A DNA stretch of 64,000 nucleotides. Origin: Acanthamoeba castellanii str. Neff (lineage: Eukaryota > Discosea > Longamoebia > Acanthamoebidae). Position numbers and translations under genes: made by a program. Shown piece by piece: positions 43,782 to 55,057 of this stretch. Each line of letters opens with the position of its first letter. Within the stretch, counting starts at the first letter, position 1. Location: contig NW_004457518.1 in the NCBI RefSeq assembly GCF_000313135.1, positions 179,692-243,691 of the forward strand. Direction: 5' to 3'. The notes below the pieces were generated by a model that did not search any database, was not told the DNA's origin, and saw only the letters and a program-made list of their open reading frames with translations.

Positions 43782-45218
43782 CTATGGGCCGGGGACGTGG
43801 AGGAAGGCGAGGGGGGACTGGAGGCGGAAGAGGACGTCGCGCAGTTGTTCGTCGGCGGCCCAGTTGAGGCCGCTCTCGAGGATGAGGGCCTGCCACACCT
43901 CCCGCAGGCGCGCGTTCTCGGCCTCGGCCTCCTGCAACGCCGCCACTGCCCGCCTCCCCGTGGCCCGCCCGACCATCCTCGTCTCCTCGCCCTCTTCCAT
44001 CCGATCATCGCCGTCGTCGTCTTCTTCGCGCCGCCGCTGCTGCTTCCCCTGGTCGCCGTCGTCGTCGTCGTCGTCGCGGCCGCGCGTGGCGGGCTTGGCC
44101 TGGCGCCACAAACGGCGCGTGGCCTCCTCCTCGGCTGCCCTCGCCCGCCGGGCCTCCTCCAGCTCCCGCTCCACCTCTGCACCCCCGCCCGCCAGCCAGC
44201 CAGCCAAAGAAATGAAGAAAAGCATGAATGTGGGGGGACCGGACACAGGGAAGAAGGTGGCTCGCGATGATCATGTGGCGGGGCGGGGGGCGTACGCAAC
44301 AGCTCGGCGTGGAGCTCGAGGAAGGAGCTCACCTTCTGGTCCCGATGCTGCAGCACCTCCCGCAGCCGCTGATGCTCCTCCTGCCCCTCCTCCTGCTCCT
44401 CCTCGTCCCACCTGCACGCCCCCACCCCCCAACCCNNNNNNNNNNNNNNNNNNNNNATACGATTCCCACCCACCAGTCGCCACCAGCCGCCACCAGCCAC
44501 CATCGTCAACAGTGTGCGTGCGTGTGTGTGTGTGTGCGTGTGTGTGCGTGTGTGTGCGTGTGTGTTGTGTGTATTGCGTGTGTGTTGTGTGTGTGCGTGT
44601 GCGTGTCGGGCTGACTCATTTGTTTTTGAATGCTGCCACAGCACCCATCAAGCATTCGCTCGTGTGCCGTGTGCCGTGTGTATGGTGGCCACCACGTACG
44701 AAGTAGTGGTGGTGGTGGTGGTGGGGAAGAGACGTGAGAGGTGGTGCGGAAGAGCGCGCAGGTGCGCGGCGAGGCACACGCGACGGGACTGCATTTCGGA
44801 GCGGCGGAAGAGGGCCTCCTCGAGCTCCTCGGCGCGCCTCGTGCTGGCCTCCAGCGCCGCGAGCGCCCTCTCCTCCTCTTCCTCCTCCTCCTCCTCCAGC
44901 TCCAGCTCGTCGTCCACACCTGCTGCCGCTGCGGGATCGAGGGCGTGTGCGACGCGCTGCTGCCGCTCGTCCCGGTGGTGGGTCCGCGCCACGTGCAGGA
45001 GGGCGCCCACCACCCGCGCCTCCCGCTCCGCCCACCATCGGACCCACGCCACCGCCCCCTCCTCCAGGTTGGCCCCCCCAACATGTCGGCCGTTGGGCAG
45101 CGAGGCCGCAGCCGCATCCCTCGGAAGGCCGCCGCCCTGCACTTGCACAAGCACCACCGACGCGGCAGAGGCCTCCACCTGCCGCGCCGCGGCCGCCAGC
45201 CGCTGCCACCCGTCCATT
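43782..45218 (-). CDS. Coiled-coil protein, unidentified (crossed by an assembly gap)
   Basis: Minus-strand gene with at least three exons. Start MDGWQRLAAAARQVEASAAS; an in-frame ATG at 45244 would add nine residues. The first exon is Ala/Arg-rich, then has a run of Glu (ELELEEEEEEEEERALAALE) and STRRAEELEEALFRRSEMQS. The second exon (EHQRLREVLQHRDQKVSSFL, ELHAELL) lies next to 21 N at 44436-44456, so its 5' side is uncertain. The last exon has EVERELEEARRARAAEEEAT, a poly-Asp segment and NARLREVWQALILESGLNWA, ending FLHVPGP-TAG. Helical throughout; no known domain. Its last exon is duplicated at 36774-37122. It follows the CCDC186-like gene on the same strand by 235 bp and might be a split-off part of it, but each has its own plausible start and stop. 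Confidence 0.6.
44436..44456. other. Assembly gap (21 N)
   Basis: Run of N between C-rich sequence and a GT/CA microsatellite (44514-44610), inside an intron or exon edge of the coiled-coil gene. The true length is unknown. Confidence 0.99.
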
Positions 45219-45452
45219 TTTATTTTGCTTTTGTGACGTGGCAACTTTTTCTTTTTGGCTGCGGAAGATGCTTACCATAAATATATATTTATTGAAAAGA
45301 AAAACGGCGATGAAAAATACGTAAAGGAAATTCTAGAATTGCAAAAAATCGATACGCTGTGTGACGCTGTGCCAGTTAACTCAAACCAGCATGGGGTGAT
45401 TCTATTATCTTTGAAAAATTGGTACGGGGGGTCCAATTTCCTGTCTCTTCCC

Positions 45453-48400
45453 TTATGGCTCCTCTTCTTCGTCCTCGCCGGCCTGTTCGCCGTCGGATGC
45501 AGAAGGCCGCCTGTCGCGCGGTGACGCAGAAACGGACGAGGCGGCCGATGATGACGACGAGGCCGGCGAACGTATGCCCAGGCCCTGCAGGAGGTTCCTG
45601 TTCTCGGCCGAGAGGCGCGCTATCTCGTCTCCGAGCGTCTCGATGTCGGTCTGACACATAAGTAGAGGCAGGGTCAGCATACGCACTAGGTGGTCATCGT
45701 GTCGTGTGTGCGGTGGTGTGTGTGTCGTGTGTCGTGTGTCGTGTGTCGTGTGTCGTGTGTCGTGTGTCGTGTGTCGTGTGTCGTGTGTCGTGTGTCGTGT
45801 GTCGTGTGTCGTGTGTCGTGTGTCGTGTGTCGTGTGTCGTGTGTCGTGTGTCGTGTGTCGTGTGTCGTGTGTCGTGTAACCTTGAGCTGGATGTTCTTGA
45901 GGATGGTGTCCTCGAGGAGGGTCGACATGGTGGTGGTCATTTCCTCCGCCAGGGTCTTCTCCCGGCTGCTCGAGCTGCGGAAGAGGCTGCTCATGATCCC
46001 CTCCTGCTCCCCAACCACAATTAGTAATAGTAATAGTAATAGTAATAGTAATCCATAATCATAAGTGTTTGCTAAAGAACTGCTTGCTGGTATAATGAGA
46101 AAAGCCGGGTGTGGTGGTGCCTTGGAGGCGCGTATGGCCTTGTCCTTCTCCATGAGGGGCGTGGCGCGTCCCTCCCGTTTGAGGGTGAACAGGTGCCGCT
46201 GGATGATCTCCGACTTCTTCTGCAGCTTGGCCGCCAGCTGTATCGTTGTCATCATCATCATCCCCCCGCCACCACCGAAATGAGTAACGGTCACCAGCCA
46301 CCAGCAGCCACCGGCCACCACTCAGCCCATTCGGGACTGGGAGAGACGCGCATGGGTGGGGGGGGGGCGTCCGTACCTGCTGCTTTTCGTCCTGGAGGAG
46401 GCCCACCTGCTGCTGGAGGGACTCGGCCAGGTGCTGCAGCTCGGCCACGCGACGCACCAGCACCGCACCGCCGCCCTCCTCCCCGCCGCCCGCCCCGCCG
46501 GAGCCGCCCACCACCACCACGGGCACGCCCCCGCTACCACTCGTTCCCGCCGAGCCACTGCCCAGGTCGCTCTGCACCAGCCACCACCACCAGCAGCAGC
46601 AGCCACCACCACCGCCGACACCATCAGCCATTCATTCTACCACCACCGGTTCACCAACAAAGCACGTACGGCGGCGACGGCGGCGGCGGCGAAGAGATTG
46701 GGGGAAGGGGGAGAGGCAGGGCGCGTACCCGGACGCGCAGGAGGGCGGGTGATCGGGTGGGAGTGCCTCCGGCGGATTCCGATAGTCCGCCGCCGCCACC
46801 TCCTGACGACACTACGGCGCGCCACCACCGCGGCATCAAAAAAATGAAGGAAAGAAAAGAGCAGAAAAAAGAGCAAAGAGAGAGCGGGAGCAGGCGGGAG
46901 CATGTTGGGGGGGGGTACCGTCGAGGCGTCGGGTGGGGAGGGGGGAGGGGAGGGGGGAAGGGGTGGCCCCGGATCCCTTGGGCTGCTGCTTGGCACGCTC
47001 CTTGGCCAGCTGGTTCTTGAGCTCCTTCATCTGCTCTCGCCCGCATGCACGTCAGGCACCAACATACATATGTAGATCATGTTGTTAACTGTATATCATA
47101 CATATATAGAATAATGGCGTGACAAGTGTGCGCAGAAAAGAAGGGAAGCAACGTACCATCTGCTGAGACTTGCGTTCGGCGATCTTCTTCTCGAGCTCGG
47201 CGTCGTCGAAGCGCTGGCGCAGCTCCTGGAGCTCCTTCGCCACGATCGCCTTCTCCTCGCGCACCCTTCCTAGCTCCTCCTCGCCACGCGCCTTCTCCGT
47301 CTCGAGGCTCTCCCTCTGGTCGGTGGTCGCCCGTGTCGCCACGGTAAGCAGTTGCCGTGCAGCGGGTATGTGTGTCGCGTGCGTGTCGTGTCGTGTCGTG
47401 TATGGTGTGTTGGTACCAGTTGCTGGAGCTGCGCCTCGAGGGTCCGGACGGCGGCCTCGGACTCGGTGTGGGCGGCGGCGAGGGTGGCGTGTTGGAACTC
47501 GAGGTCAGCGAGCGCGGTGGTGCGGGCCTCGAGGTCTTCGCGGAGGGCCGCGGCGCCGGCCTCGAGCTGGGCGCGCTCGTCGCGGAAGGCGTCGGCCTGG
47601 GTGCGGAGGCTGACCTCGAGGTCGGCGTTCTGGCGCTCGAGGCCGGCGAGGCGCGTCTCGAGGCGCTCGCGCTCGGCCGCGGTGCGGGTCTCGAGCTCCT
47701 GGTGGCGGGCGAGTGCGTCGTGGAGCTGCTTCTCGGCGTCGAGGCGTCCCTCGATGGCGCGCTCGAGCGATTCGTTGAGCGCGTTGGCCTGCTTGTGAGA
47801 GGCGGCGAGCGAGTCGTGTGCGGCCTGGAGCTGTGCCTGGAGGGCGTCGGCGTGCTTGTCGCGCTGGGCGAGGAGGGCCTGCTGCTCGTGGGCCTGCTCC
47901 TGGAGCTTGGCGGTGGTCGTGCGGGCGGCCTCGAGGGCGTTGACCTTGGCCAGGATCTCGTCCTTGAGGGTCTTGGCCTCGTCGGCCAGCTTCTGGTGGG
48001 CGGCCTGCGCGGCGGCCAGCTCCTCGCGGGCCTTGTCCCTGGCGCGGCCCAGGCTGTCGGCCTTGTCCTTGACGGCGTCGGCCACCTTGGCGCTCTCGGC
48101 CGCGAGGGCCTGCTTGAGGGCGAGGGCCTGCTGCTGCGCGTCGGCCTGCTGCAGCTCGAGCTTCTCGCGGAGCTCGTCGAGGGCGAGGTCCTTCTCGGTG
48201 AGCTTGGTGATCATGATGCCCCGGTCCTCCTGGATCAGGCCCAGCTCCTCCTTCCAGTGGCCCCGCTCCTGCTCCAGCCGCGCCCGCCACTGCTCCACCT
48301 CCTCCCGCCGCTCCCGCGCCGCCTCCTCCACCTCCCGCCGGTGCGCCTCCGCCGCCGCACGCGCCTCCTCCTCCAGCCGCGCCACCGCCACCCCCGACTC

Positions 48401-51400
48401 CTCCCCCTGCACACGACACACACGACACACACGACATACACACGACATTCGCATCAATGAGGGTGGGTGGCTGGTGGTGGGTGGGTGGGTGGATGGTGGT
48501 GGGTGGTGGTGGATGGTGGTGGTGGAGTAAATGGACACAATAATACGTGTGTACTAAGTGCTGGTGCTGGTGCAAAAAAAAAGGTTGGAGGGTGTGCGAC
48601 CTTGGCCTTGGCGAGCTTCTCCAGCTCGGCCTTGTGCTCGTCCACGAGGCGCGCGCGCTCGGCCTCCAGCGTGCTGGCCTTCTGCTGCAGCTCCTCCTGT
48701 CCTCCCCGTCATGGTGCCACGTCACGCCCCCCCCCCACAAGTGTTGGCCTTGGACGCGGCGTGTGCTGCTGCTGCTGCGTTGGGCGGCGGGAGCTGGTAC
48801 CAGCTCCCGGGTATGTGCGTCCACGGTCGCGTGGAGCTGCTCCTGCAGGGCCAGGTGGCTCTGCGTCGCGTCGTCCTGCGGTGGCGAAGGCGCGCGTACC
48901 CGCCCACAATACACCCCAATTAATAATAATAACAACAACAAACATAACAATGGAAATAATAATAAGATCGCGGTGAGTGGCGAGTGGCACGAGACAGACA
49001 GACGCCAGGGGTGGCTGGCTGGCACGTGGCGTGGCGTGGCGTGCGGGTAGGAGGTACCTTTTCCTTGGCGAAGCGCTCGAGTTGGTTGGAGTGCGCCTCG
49101 GTGAGGTCCTTCATCTCCTCCTGCAGCCGCACATAGTTGCTGTGCTTCAACTTGGTCTTCTCCTGCGCACAGCGGTGGTCGTACATGCAGGGATGCGCGC
49201 ACGCGATCCACATATCGATAGAATAAAATAGAATAGATTGATAGATAGATTCGGGCGTACAGCAGGCGGTAAGCAGGCGGCCAAAGAGAAGGAGGGACGC
49301 GTATTGGGGGCTGAGGGACCCGCGTACCTGCCACACGGACAGCTGGGCCTGCAGGTCCTGCAGCTGGGTGTGGGCCTCCTCCAGCTTCGCACGCAGCGCC
49401 GCACACTGCACACAGCGGTGGTGGGCCTGGAGGGCTGGCGCGGCCGGAGAGCAGTTTGGGGGGGGGGAAGGGAGAGGGGTACGTACCTCGGCCACGAGCT
49501 CGTCGGGCTGCGCAGCAGGAGTGCTGGGCGTCGTGGCTGGGGCCGAAACCTGCTCCTGCTGCTGCTGTTCGCCCACATCGGTGCTGCTGCTGGTGGTGGT
49601 GGTGGCGGCGGCGGGCGTGAGCTCCTCCTCTCCCGGCCGGTCATCGGCAGCGGCGGCGGCGTGGCCGCCATCGTCCGACTGCTGCGGCTGCGGTTCTTCG
49701 GCCACGCGCTGGTCGTCGTTGCCGGTTGTATCCATCGGTTGTGTTCCACCCTCGGGACTGTTCTCCTCTCGCCCCTCCGCAGCGGTATCGCTCTCCGCCA
49801 GCGATGGCGTCGTGGATAGATCAGCCGCAGCGGACGCGTCTTCATCGGCGGCGGCGGCGGCGGCGGCGGCGGCGGGCGACAAGGGTGGCGGCACGGAGGC
49901 GGCGGCCTCCACGCCCTGCTGCTCATTTCCGCCTGCTTCCGCCTGCCCATCCGTTACCGCGGTGGCGGCGGCGTCGGCACTGGCGGCTGCCTGCTCGTCC
50001 GCAGCGGCAGTAGGCGTGGCCGTAGTAGCGGGCGGGGCAGAGTCCGCCTCGCTCGCCACCGCCGGCTCTGGAGCGGGCGTGGCCATCTTTTCAGGCTGCT
50101 GCTGCTGTTTCGGCTTGCTGCTGCTGCTGGCGGTGAGCGTGAGGGGTTCGTCGTCGTCATCGTCGTCCCCCCACAGCTGGCCTGCGTCACCACCGGCGAT
50201 GTGAGACGACCACCAACGCAGCAATTCCCTTTAGGAGAATAGATCCATAGAACGAGGAGAAGAAGACGACGAAGAAGAAGAAGAAGAAGAAGACGCGATC
50301 ACAGGGAGGGCGGGGGGCGTACTGGAAGCAGACGTGGACGAAGCGGAGGCGAACGGGTCGAGGGTCTCGCCGCCGCTGCCACCGCCGCCGCCCACGAGGG
50401 AGTCGAGGAGGTGCTGCTTGATCTTGCCCTCGTGGCCCCGTAGCTCCTCCTCCCTCCGCTTCACCTCCTCCATCCTGCACGCAGCGGCGGCGACGGCCCA
50501 CGCGCACGCCCGGTGCGTCAGCTCCTCGACGAGGACGTCGGTTGGTCCTGTGTGGCGCGCGGTAATGGCGGCGGCGGCGGCGGGGATCATGGGTGTGTAC
50601 CGGGCGTCGAGTTGGCGCTGCTGTTCCTCGAGGGCGCGCTGGGTCTGCTCCTGGAGCTGCTGGGTTCGTTGGGCGACTTCCTCCTGCTGGCTTCGGAGCC
50701 GCTCCTCGGCGGCCTGGCAGTCCTTCTCGCGCTGCGTCAGGGCCTGCTCCCGCTCCTTGTAGGCCTCCAGCTGGGCCGCCATGTCGGCATTGGACTCGTA
50801 GATGGTCTTCATGTTCTTCCTCAGCGCCGCTTGCTGCACAAGACGCACACGACAAACACGACATCCACGACATCCACGACATCCACGACATCCACGACAT
50901 CCACGACATCCACGACATCCACGACATCCACGACACGCGCCGAAAAGCAACAGCCTCTTCGGTGAGTGGGCTGCCCGCCGAGGCGAGGGTACAGCCCTCG
51001 TTCCTTGTGCCGTGTGGGCGGTGTGTGTGTCGTGTGTGTGTTGTCGTGTGTGTGTCGCGGGCAGGCAGGCGGGTGCACACCTGCTCCTTGTGCTCGCGGG
51101 CGGTCTGTTCGAGGAGGCTCTTGAAGTTGCGGTTCTCGGCCTGGAGGGTGGCGACGTCCTTGGCGTTCTTGCTGCGCGCCATCAGGTCCTGGGCCTTCTT
51201 GAGCTCGCGTTCCAGGGCGGCCGTGCGCTCCTTCTGCTTCTCCAGCTCTGGACGCGTCCGATCATCCCAAAACGCACCACGCGCCCAGCAAAACAACAAA
51301 ACAACAGAGGTCAGCGGCTGCAAAACGTTCAAGGAGAAGGCGGTGGTATACCCATTTGCAGACGTTTGCGCTGTTCGTCGCTCTCGTATTTGGCCTGCTT

Positions 51401-51648
51401 CACCTCCAGCAGCTGCGTCTGGAAGCCTGCACGCGCGTGCATATAATAACACGACCACCATTTAATAAAATATATGCTCACAACACAAACACTTCTGCTA
51501 ATAATAACAATAATAATCAAAAAAAATCATCTGATAACTCAAAAAATAAGGCCAGGTCGCTGGGCAAATCGTTAATCGGAATAACGAAATAAACACGCGG
51601 CAAATGGGGTGTGCCTTGGAACTCCTCCATGCTGATGGAGGCCGCCAT
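45453..51648 (-). CDS. CCDC186/CCCP-1-like long coiled-coil (golgin-type) protein
   Basis: About 15 exons on the minus strand. The start is uncertain (MAASISMEEFQ at 51648, or Met at 51717). N-terminal helices (LLEVKQAKYESDEQRKRLQM, KKAQDLMARSKNAKDVATLQ, NMKTIYESNADMAAQLEAYK) are followed by an Ala/Thr/Gln low-complexity exon (about 49490-50185). A very long heptad-repeat exon (47417-48410) then reads like QHATLAAAHTESEAAVRTLE. The C-terminus carries the block I associate with CCDC186: LQKKSEIIQRHLF, MSSLFRSSSSREKTLAEEM, MSTLLEDTILKNIQLKTDIE, TLGDEIARLSAENRNLL, then an acidic end EEEEP-TAA. CCDC186 binds Rab2 at the trans-Golgi and serves secretory-granule maturation in animals. The match rests on memory of that C-terminal pattern. 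Exon joins in the middle are approximate. Confidence 0.7.
45718..45877. repeat. (TGTCGTG)n heptamer microsatellite, intronic
   Basis: About 22 near-perfect GTGTCGT units in the last intron of the CCDC186-like gene (minus strand reads CACGACA). Confidence 0.95.
50857..50940. repeat. (ACGACATCC)n 9-bp repeat, intronic
   Basis: Nine perfect CATCCACGA units in an intron of the CCDC186-like gene. The period is a multiple of three and open in several frames, so it produces false ORFs. Confidence 0.93.
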
Positions 51649-51882
51649 GGTGGCACCACGAAGTATCTGACCTGCTTCCTCTCTGCCGATGAGATCCGCC
51701 AACTGCGAGGCCACCAAGTGCGATCAAGGACTGCTTCTTTGTGGCCGGAAAGGAAAAGAACAGAGAAAATCGTCCATTCGAGGTGCACAATTTGCGCACA
51801 CCTTAAAACTCTTGTGCCTGTTGGGGAAGGAACACTAAATAACAGTTCCCCCCCCCAAGCAGTCGACGACTGTATCAGAGAA
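51649..51882. promoter_or_regulatory. Divergent promoter region (CCDC186-like gene / proprotein convertase)
   Basis: 234 bp between oppositely oriented starts. No TATA box identified. A C-run lies at 51848-51856. Confidence 0.4.
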
Positions 51883-54800
51883 ATGGACCGGCTTTATTCC
51901 TCGCGACGTGTGGCGTGGGGCGTCATCGCCACCGTCCTGCTGCTCGTGGCGATATTCGACCTCCCACCTACTGCTGCTGCTGCTGGGCAGCCGCGTCTCA
52001 GCCGGGAGGAGCTGGGGTCGTGGGGAGGCCTTCACGACGAGGACAGCGCTGGAAAGCTCCAAAGCAGCGGCGGCGGCGGCGGTGGGGAACGGCAGAAGAG
52101 GGGAGCTGCGCCCGAAGAAGACGTCGAGCAGCAGCAGCAGCGGGAAGAGGAGGAGGAGGAGCTGATTGCCGTGCAGGTGACGGGAGGGCGGGCGGGGGCC
52201 GAGGAGGTGGCCCGCCGGCACGGTATGGCGGTGGTGCGCCAGGTGGAGGGGCTGGGCCACCAGGGCTACTTCCTCCTGCGCCACGCTTCGCACCGCAGCA
52301 AGCGAGGTCAGGGCGCCCCGCTGGCCACCGCCGACGACCTCCACTGGTGGGAGCCCCAGGTGCGGCGCAAGCGGACTAAACGGACGTACGCGGCCCCACA
52401 CCACAGCACCCACCATCCCCCCACGAGGCCTTGTTCTTGGCGTGGCCATGACTGTGGTGATACCCCCCCCCCACGTATGTGCCCACCATCATCATCTTCT
52501 TCTCCCCTCTTGGGTGCATCCAGAGCGGACCCCATGTGGGACGATCAGTGGCACCTGCACGGACACACTTATTCGCTCGACGTGGAGAAGCTGTGGTCCC
52601 AAGGCACTCACGACCACCCGCCCACCTATTTATCTCTCTCCCCCCCCCGCCTCTCACACGTGTGAGTGGAATGTGGAATGCGGGGTGTTCAGGGCTGATG
52701 GGCGAGGGAATGCGGGTGAGCATTCTGGATGACGGCATCAACCCGGAGCACCCGGACATCGTGGCCAACTACTGGGCCAAGGGGAGCTGGGACATCAGCT
52801 TCAACTCGTCCAACCCTATGCCCCTCGTACCCGAAGACGGCCACGGCACCCGCGCGGCCGGCACTGCCGCCGCCACGTACCCTTTACTCCACTCGATGCT
52901 GCTGGTGGTGGTGGCGGTGGCTGGTGGTTGTAGTGCTGATGATGATGATGATGACGATGGTGTGCTGACAACCGTTCTCGCTGTGGGGTGTGCTTATATT
53001 AATGCGATGCAGCGCCGACAACGAGGTCTGCGGGGCGGGAGCTGCCCCCAAGGCACGCGTGGCCGGAGTCAAGGTGCTGGGCAAGGTTCGCCTCCGCTGC
53101 CCAGTTCTAGCTTCGTCGGTAGTTGTAGCAAGGAACCGACACGACACGACACGACACGACACGACACGACACGACACGACACGACACGACACGACCAACG
53201 ACACGACACGACCAACGACACGACACGACCAACGACACGACACGACCAACGACACGACACGACCAACGACACGACACGACCAACGACACGACACGACTAA
53301 CGACACGACACGACCAACGACACGACACTCGCACGCACGACACAACACACGCACGACACCACCGCGACAGGATCCGGATGACGCTGATGAAGCACTCGCC
53401 ATCGGGTATATGTGCGACCACCCGGAGGAGCCCGTCCACGTGTACTCGGCGAGCTGGGGACCTCTCGACGACGGCCGCCGCATCGAGGGTCCCGGCAGGT
53501 ATGTGCCCCGCGGACAAGATCACCGGCCTACTCTTCTACAATTGCCGAGGTGGCGGATAGGTGGTGTTGGTGTTGTTGCCCTGATCATCCTGACGCCCGC
53601 GACCCCATCCGTGAGCAGGCTGATGAAGGCGCGGCAGGAGCACTGCATCAAGGAGGGGCGCGGGGGCAAAGGGTCGCTCTACGTGTGGGCGGGCGGCAAC
53701 GGGGGATTCTTCGATGACAACATGAACTACGACGGCTACGCCAACTCCCGATACACCATCTCCGTCGGCGCCGTCAACGAGGCTGGCGGCCCCGCCTACT
53801 ACAGGTACGGTCCGCCTCCAACAGAGGTGCGTTGCGGTGCCAGCGAGTTTGGGCGGTCATCGATATCATTTTCTCTTCTGCGGGTGTGTGTGTGTCGTGT
53901 TGTGTGTGTGTGTGTGCGCGCGCGCGCGCGCGCGCGCGTGTATGTGTGTGTGTGTGTGCGCGCGCGCGCGTGTGTGTGGCCTCACTGGGTAGTGAACCGG
54001 GCGCGTGCATGCTGGCGGTGACTCCGTCGTCCGGCCGGCGAGGGGCCATGGTGCCCACCACCGACCTGACTGGCTGTACGGAAAAGTTCGGGGGCACCTC
54101 CGCGTCATGGTGCATCTCCTCTCCCCTGCGCTTTTTTTGTTTGTTTGTTTGACGAGTTGCGTGCGTGGGCCGGGTGCGGGCGACCTAGTCCGATGGCTGC
54201 CGGAGTGGTGGCGCTGGTGCTGCAGGCCAACCAGAACCTGACGTGGCGAGACATGCAGCACCTGGTGGTGCGGACGGCACGGCGCATCACCCCCAACCAT
54301 CACGACTGGCAGCGCAACGGGGCCGGCCGCTGGTTCAGCCACTACTACGGCTACGGCCTGCTCGTACGCAGCCACCACCACCATTGCGACCACCGTTACG
54401 ACCCATCGTAGCATCTGATCGAATCGATGAGGCTGACGCCAGAAGTGTTGATGTGCCGCGCTACATAGAACGGGGCTGCAGCGGCCGCAATGGCCCGGCA
54501 CTGGGTGTCGCTGCCCAAGGAGCAGGAGGTGATGGAGTCGGAGATGCTCGAGGTGGAGGAGGCCGTGGCGGAAGGGCGCGTGGGCAAGTACGCGTGCGCG
54601 TTCGAAGCGTTCGGCGCGGTGGCCGAGATCGAGCACGTGGAGGCGTGGGTGGAGGCCACGGTGCACGAGGGCGTGGGCACGAGCACGTTGAGCCTATTCT
54701 CGCCGGCCGGCACGGAGAGCAAGCTGCTGGTGGACGGCCTCAACCGACACACAGAACTGGCCTGGGCCTTCACCAGCGTCGCTCACTGGGGCGAGGCCCC

Positions 54801-54918
54801 CAACGGGACCTGGACCCTCAAGCTCTGCCCCCAGCACGGCGCCACCCTCCATCGCTGGCGCCTCCGCCTCTACGGCCTCGCCACGCCCATCACCACCCAA
54901 CCTCCACCCCAGGGTTAA
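51883..54918 (+). CDS. Kexin/furin-type proprotein convertase (subtilisin family S8B)
   Basis: Cleaves secretory precursors after paired basic residues. N-terminal signal/anchor (VAWGVIATVLLLVAIFD), then a Gln/Glu-rich prodomain with the self-cleavage site RRKRTKR at its end; the intron starting at about 52385 falls within the next codon pair. The catalytic domain starts ADPMWDDQWHLHGHTYSLDV. It shows all catalytic residues: Asp in VSILDDGINPEHPDI, His in DGHGTRAAG, the oxyanion Asn in VWAGGNGGFF and Ser in FGGTSAS, followed by PMAAGVVALVLQAN. The C-terminal half is a P-domain (VEAWVEATVHEGVGTSTLSL, SVAHWGEAPNGTWTLKLC). No transmembrane segment follows the P-domain, so the mature enzyme should be soluble unless the N-terminal helix is kept. 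About eight exons; one intron holds a 190-bp CGACA/CCAA repeat. Confidence 0.92.
53139..53329. repeat. CGACA / CGACCAACGACA composite microsatellite, intronic
   Basis: A pure (CGACA)n run changes at about 53193 into a higher-order 17-bp unit (ACACGACACGACCAACG, about eight copies). It lies in an intron of the convertase. Confidence 0.93.
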
Positions 54919-55057
54919 CCCTGCTTCCCGTAGAAGAAGAAGAAGAAGAAAATCCACGAGTGGCCAGTTGTTGTATTCGCCCACCCGAGCCGTACGACTT
55001 ACTCCCCTCCAAGGTGGTTTGGTAACGTAAGGAGGAAAGGTGTGCGCCGGCAGCAGC

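Noticed and set aside
47505..49406. Very long Arg/Ala/Gly-rich minus frame and plus-strand Leu/Glu frames
   Set aside because: Shadow frames of the heptad-repeat exon of the CCDC186-like gene; the chosen frame alone keeps coiled-coil periodicity and splices to both neighbours.
50858..50940. Trp/Met-repeat peptide from the 9-bp array
   Set aside because: The array lies between an acceptor and donor of the coiled-coil gene and has no start or independent gene context.
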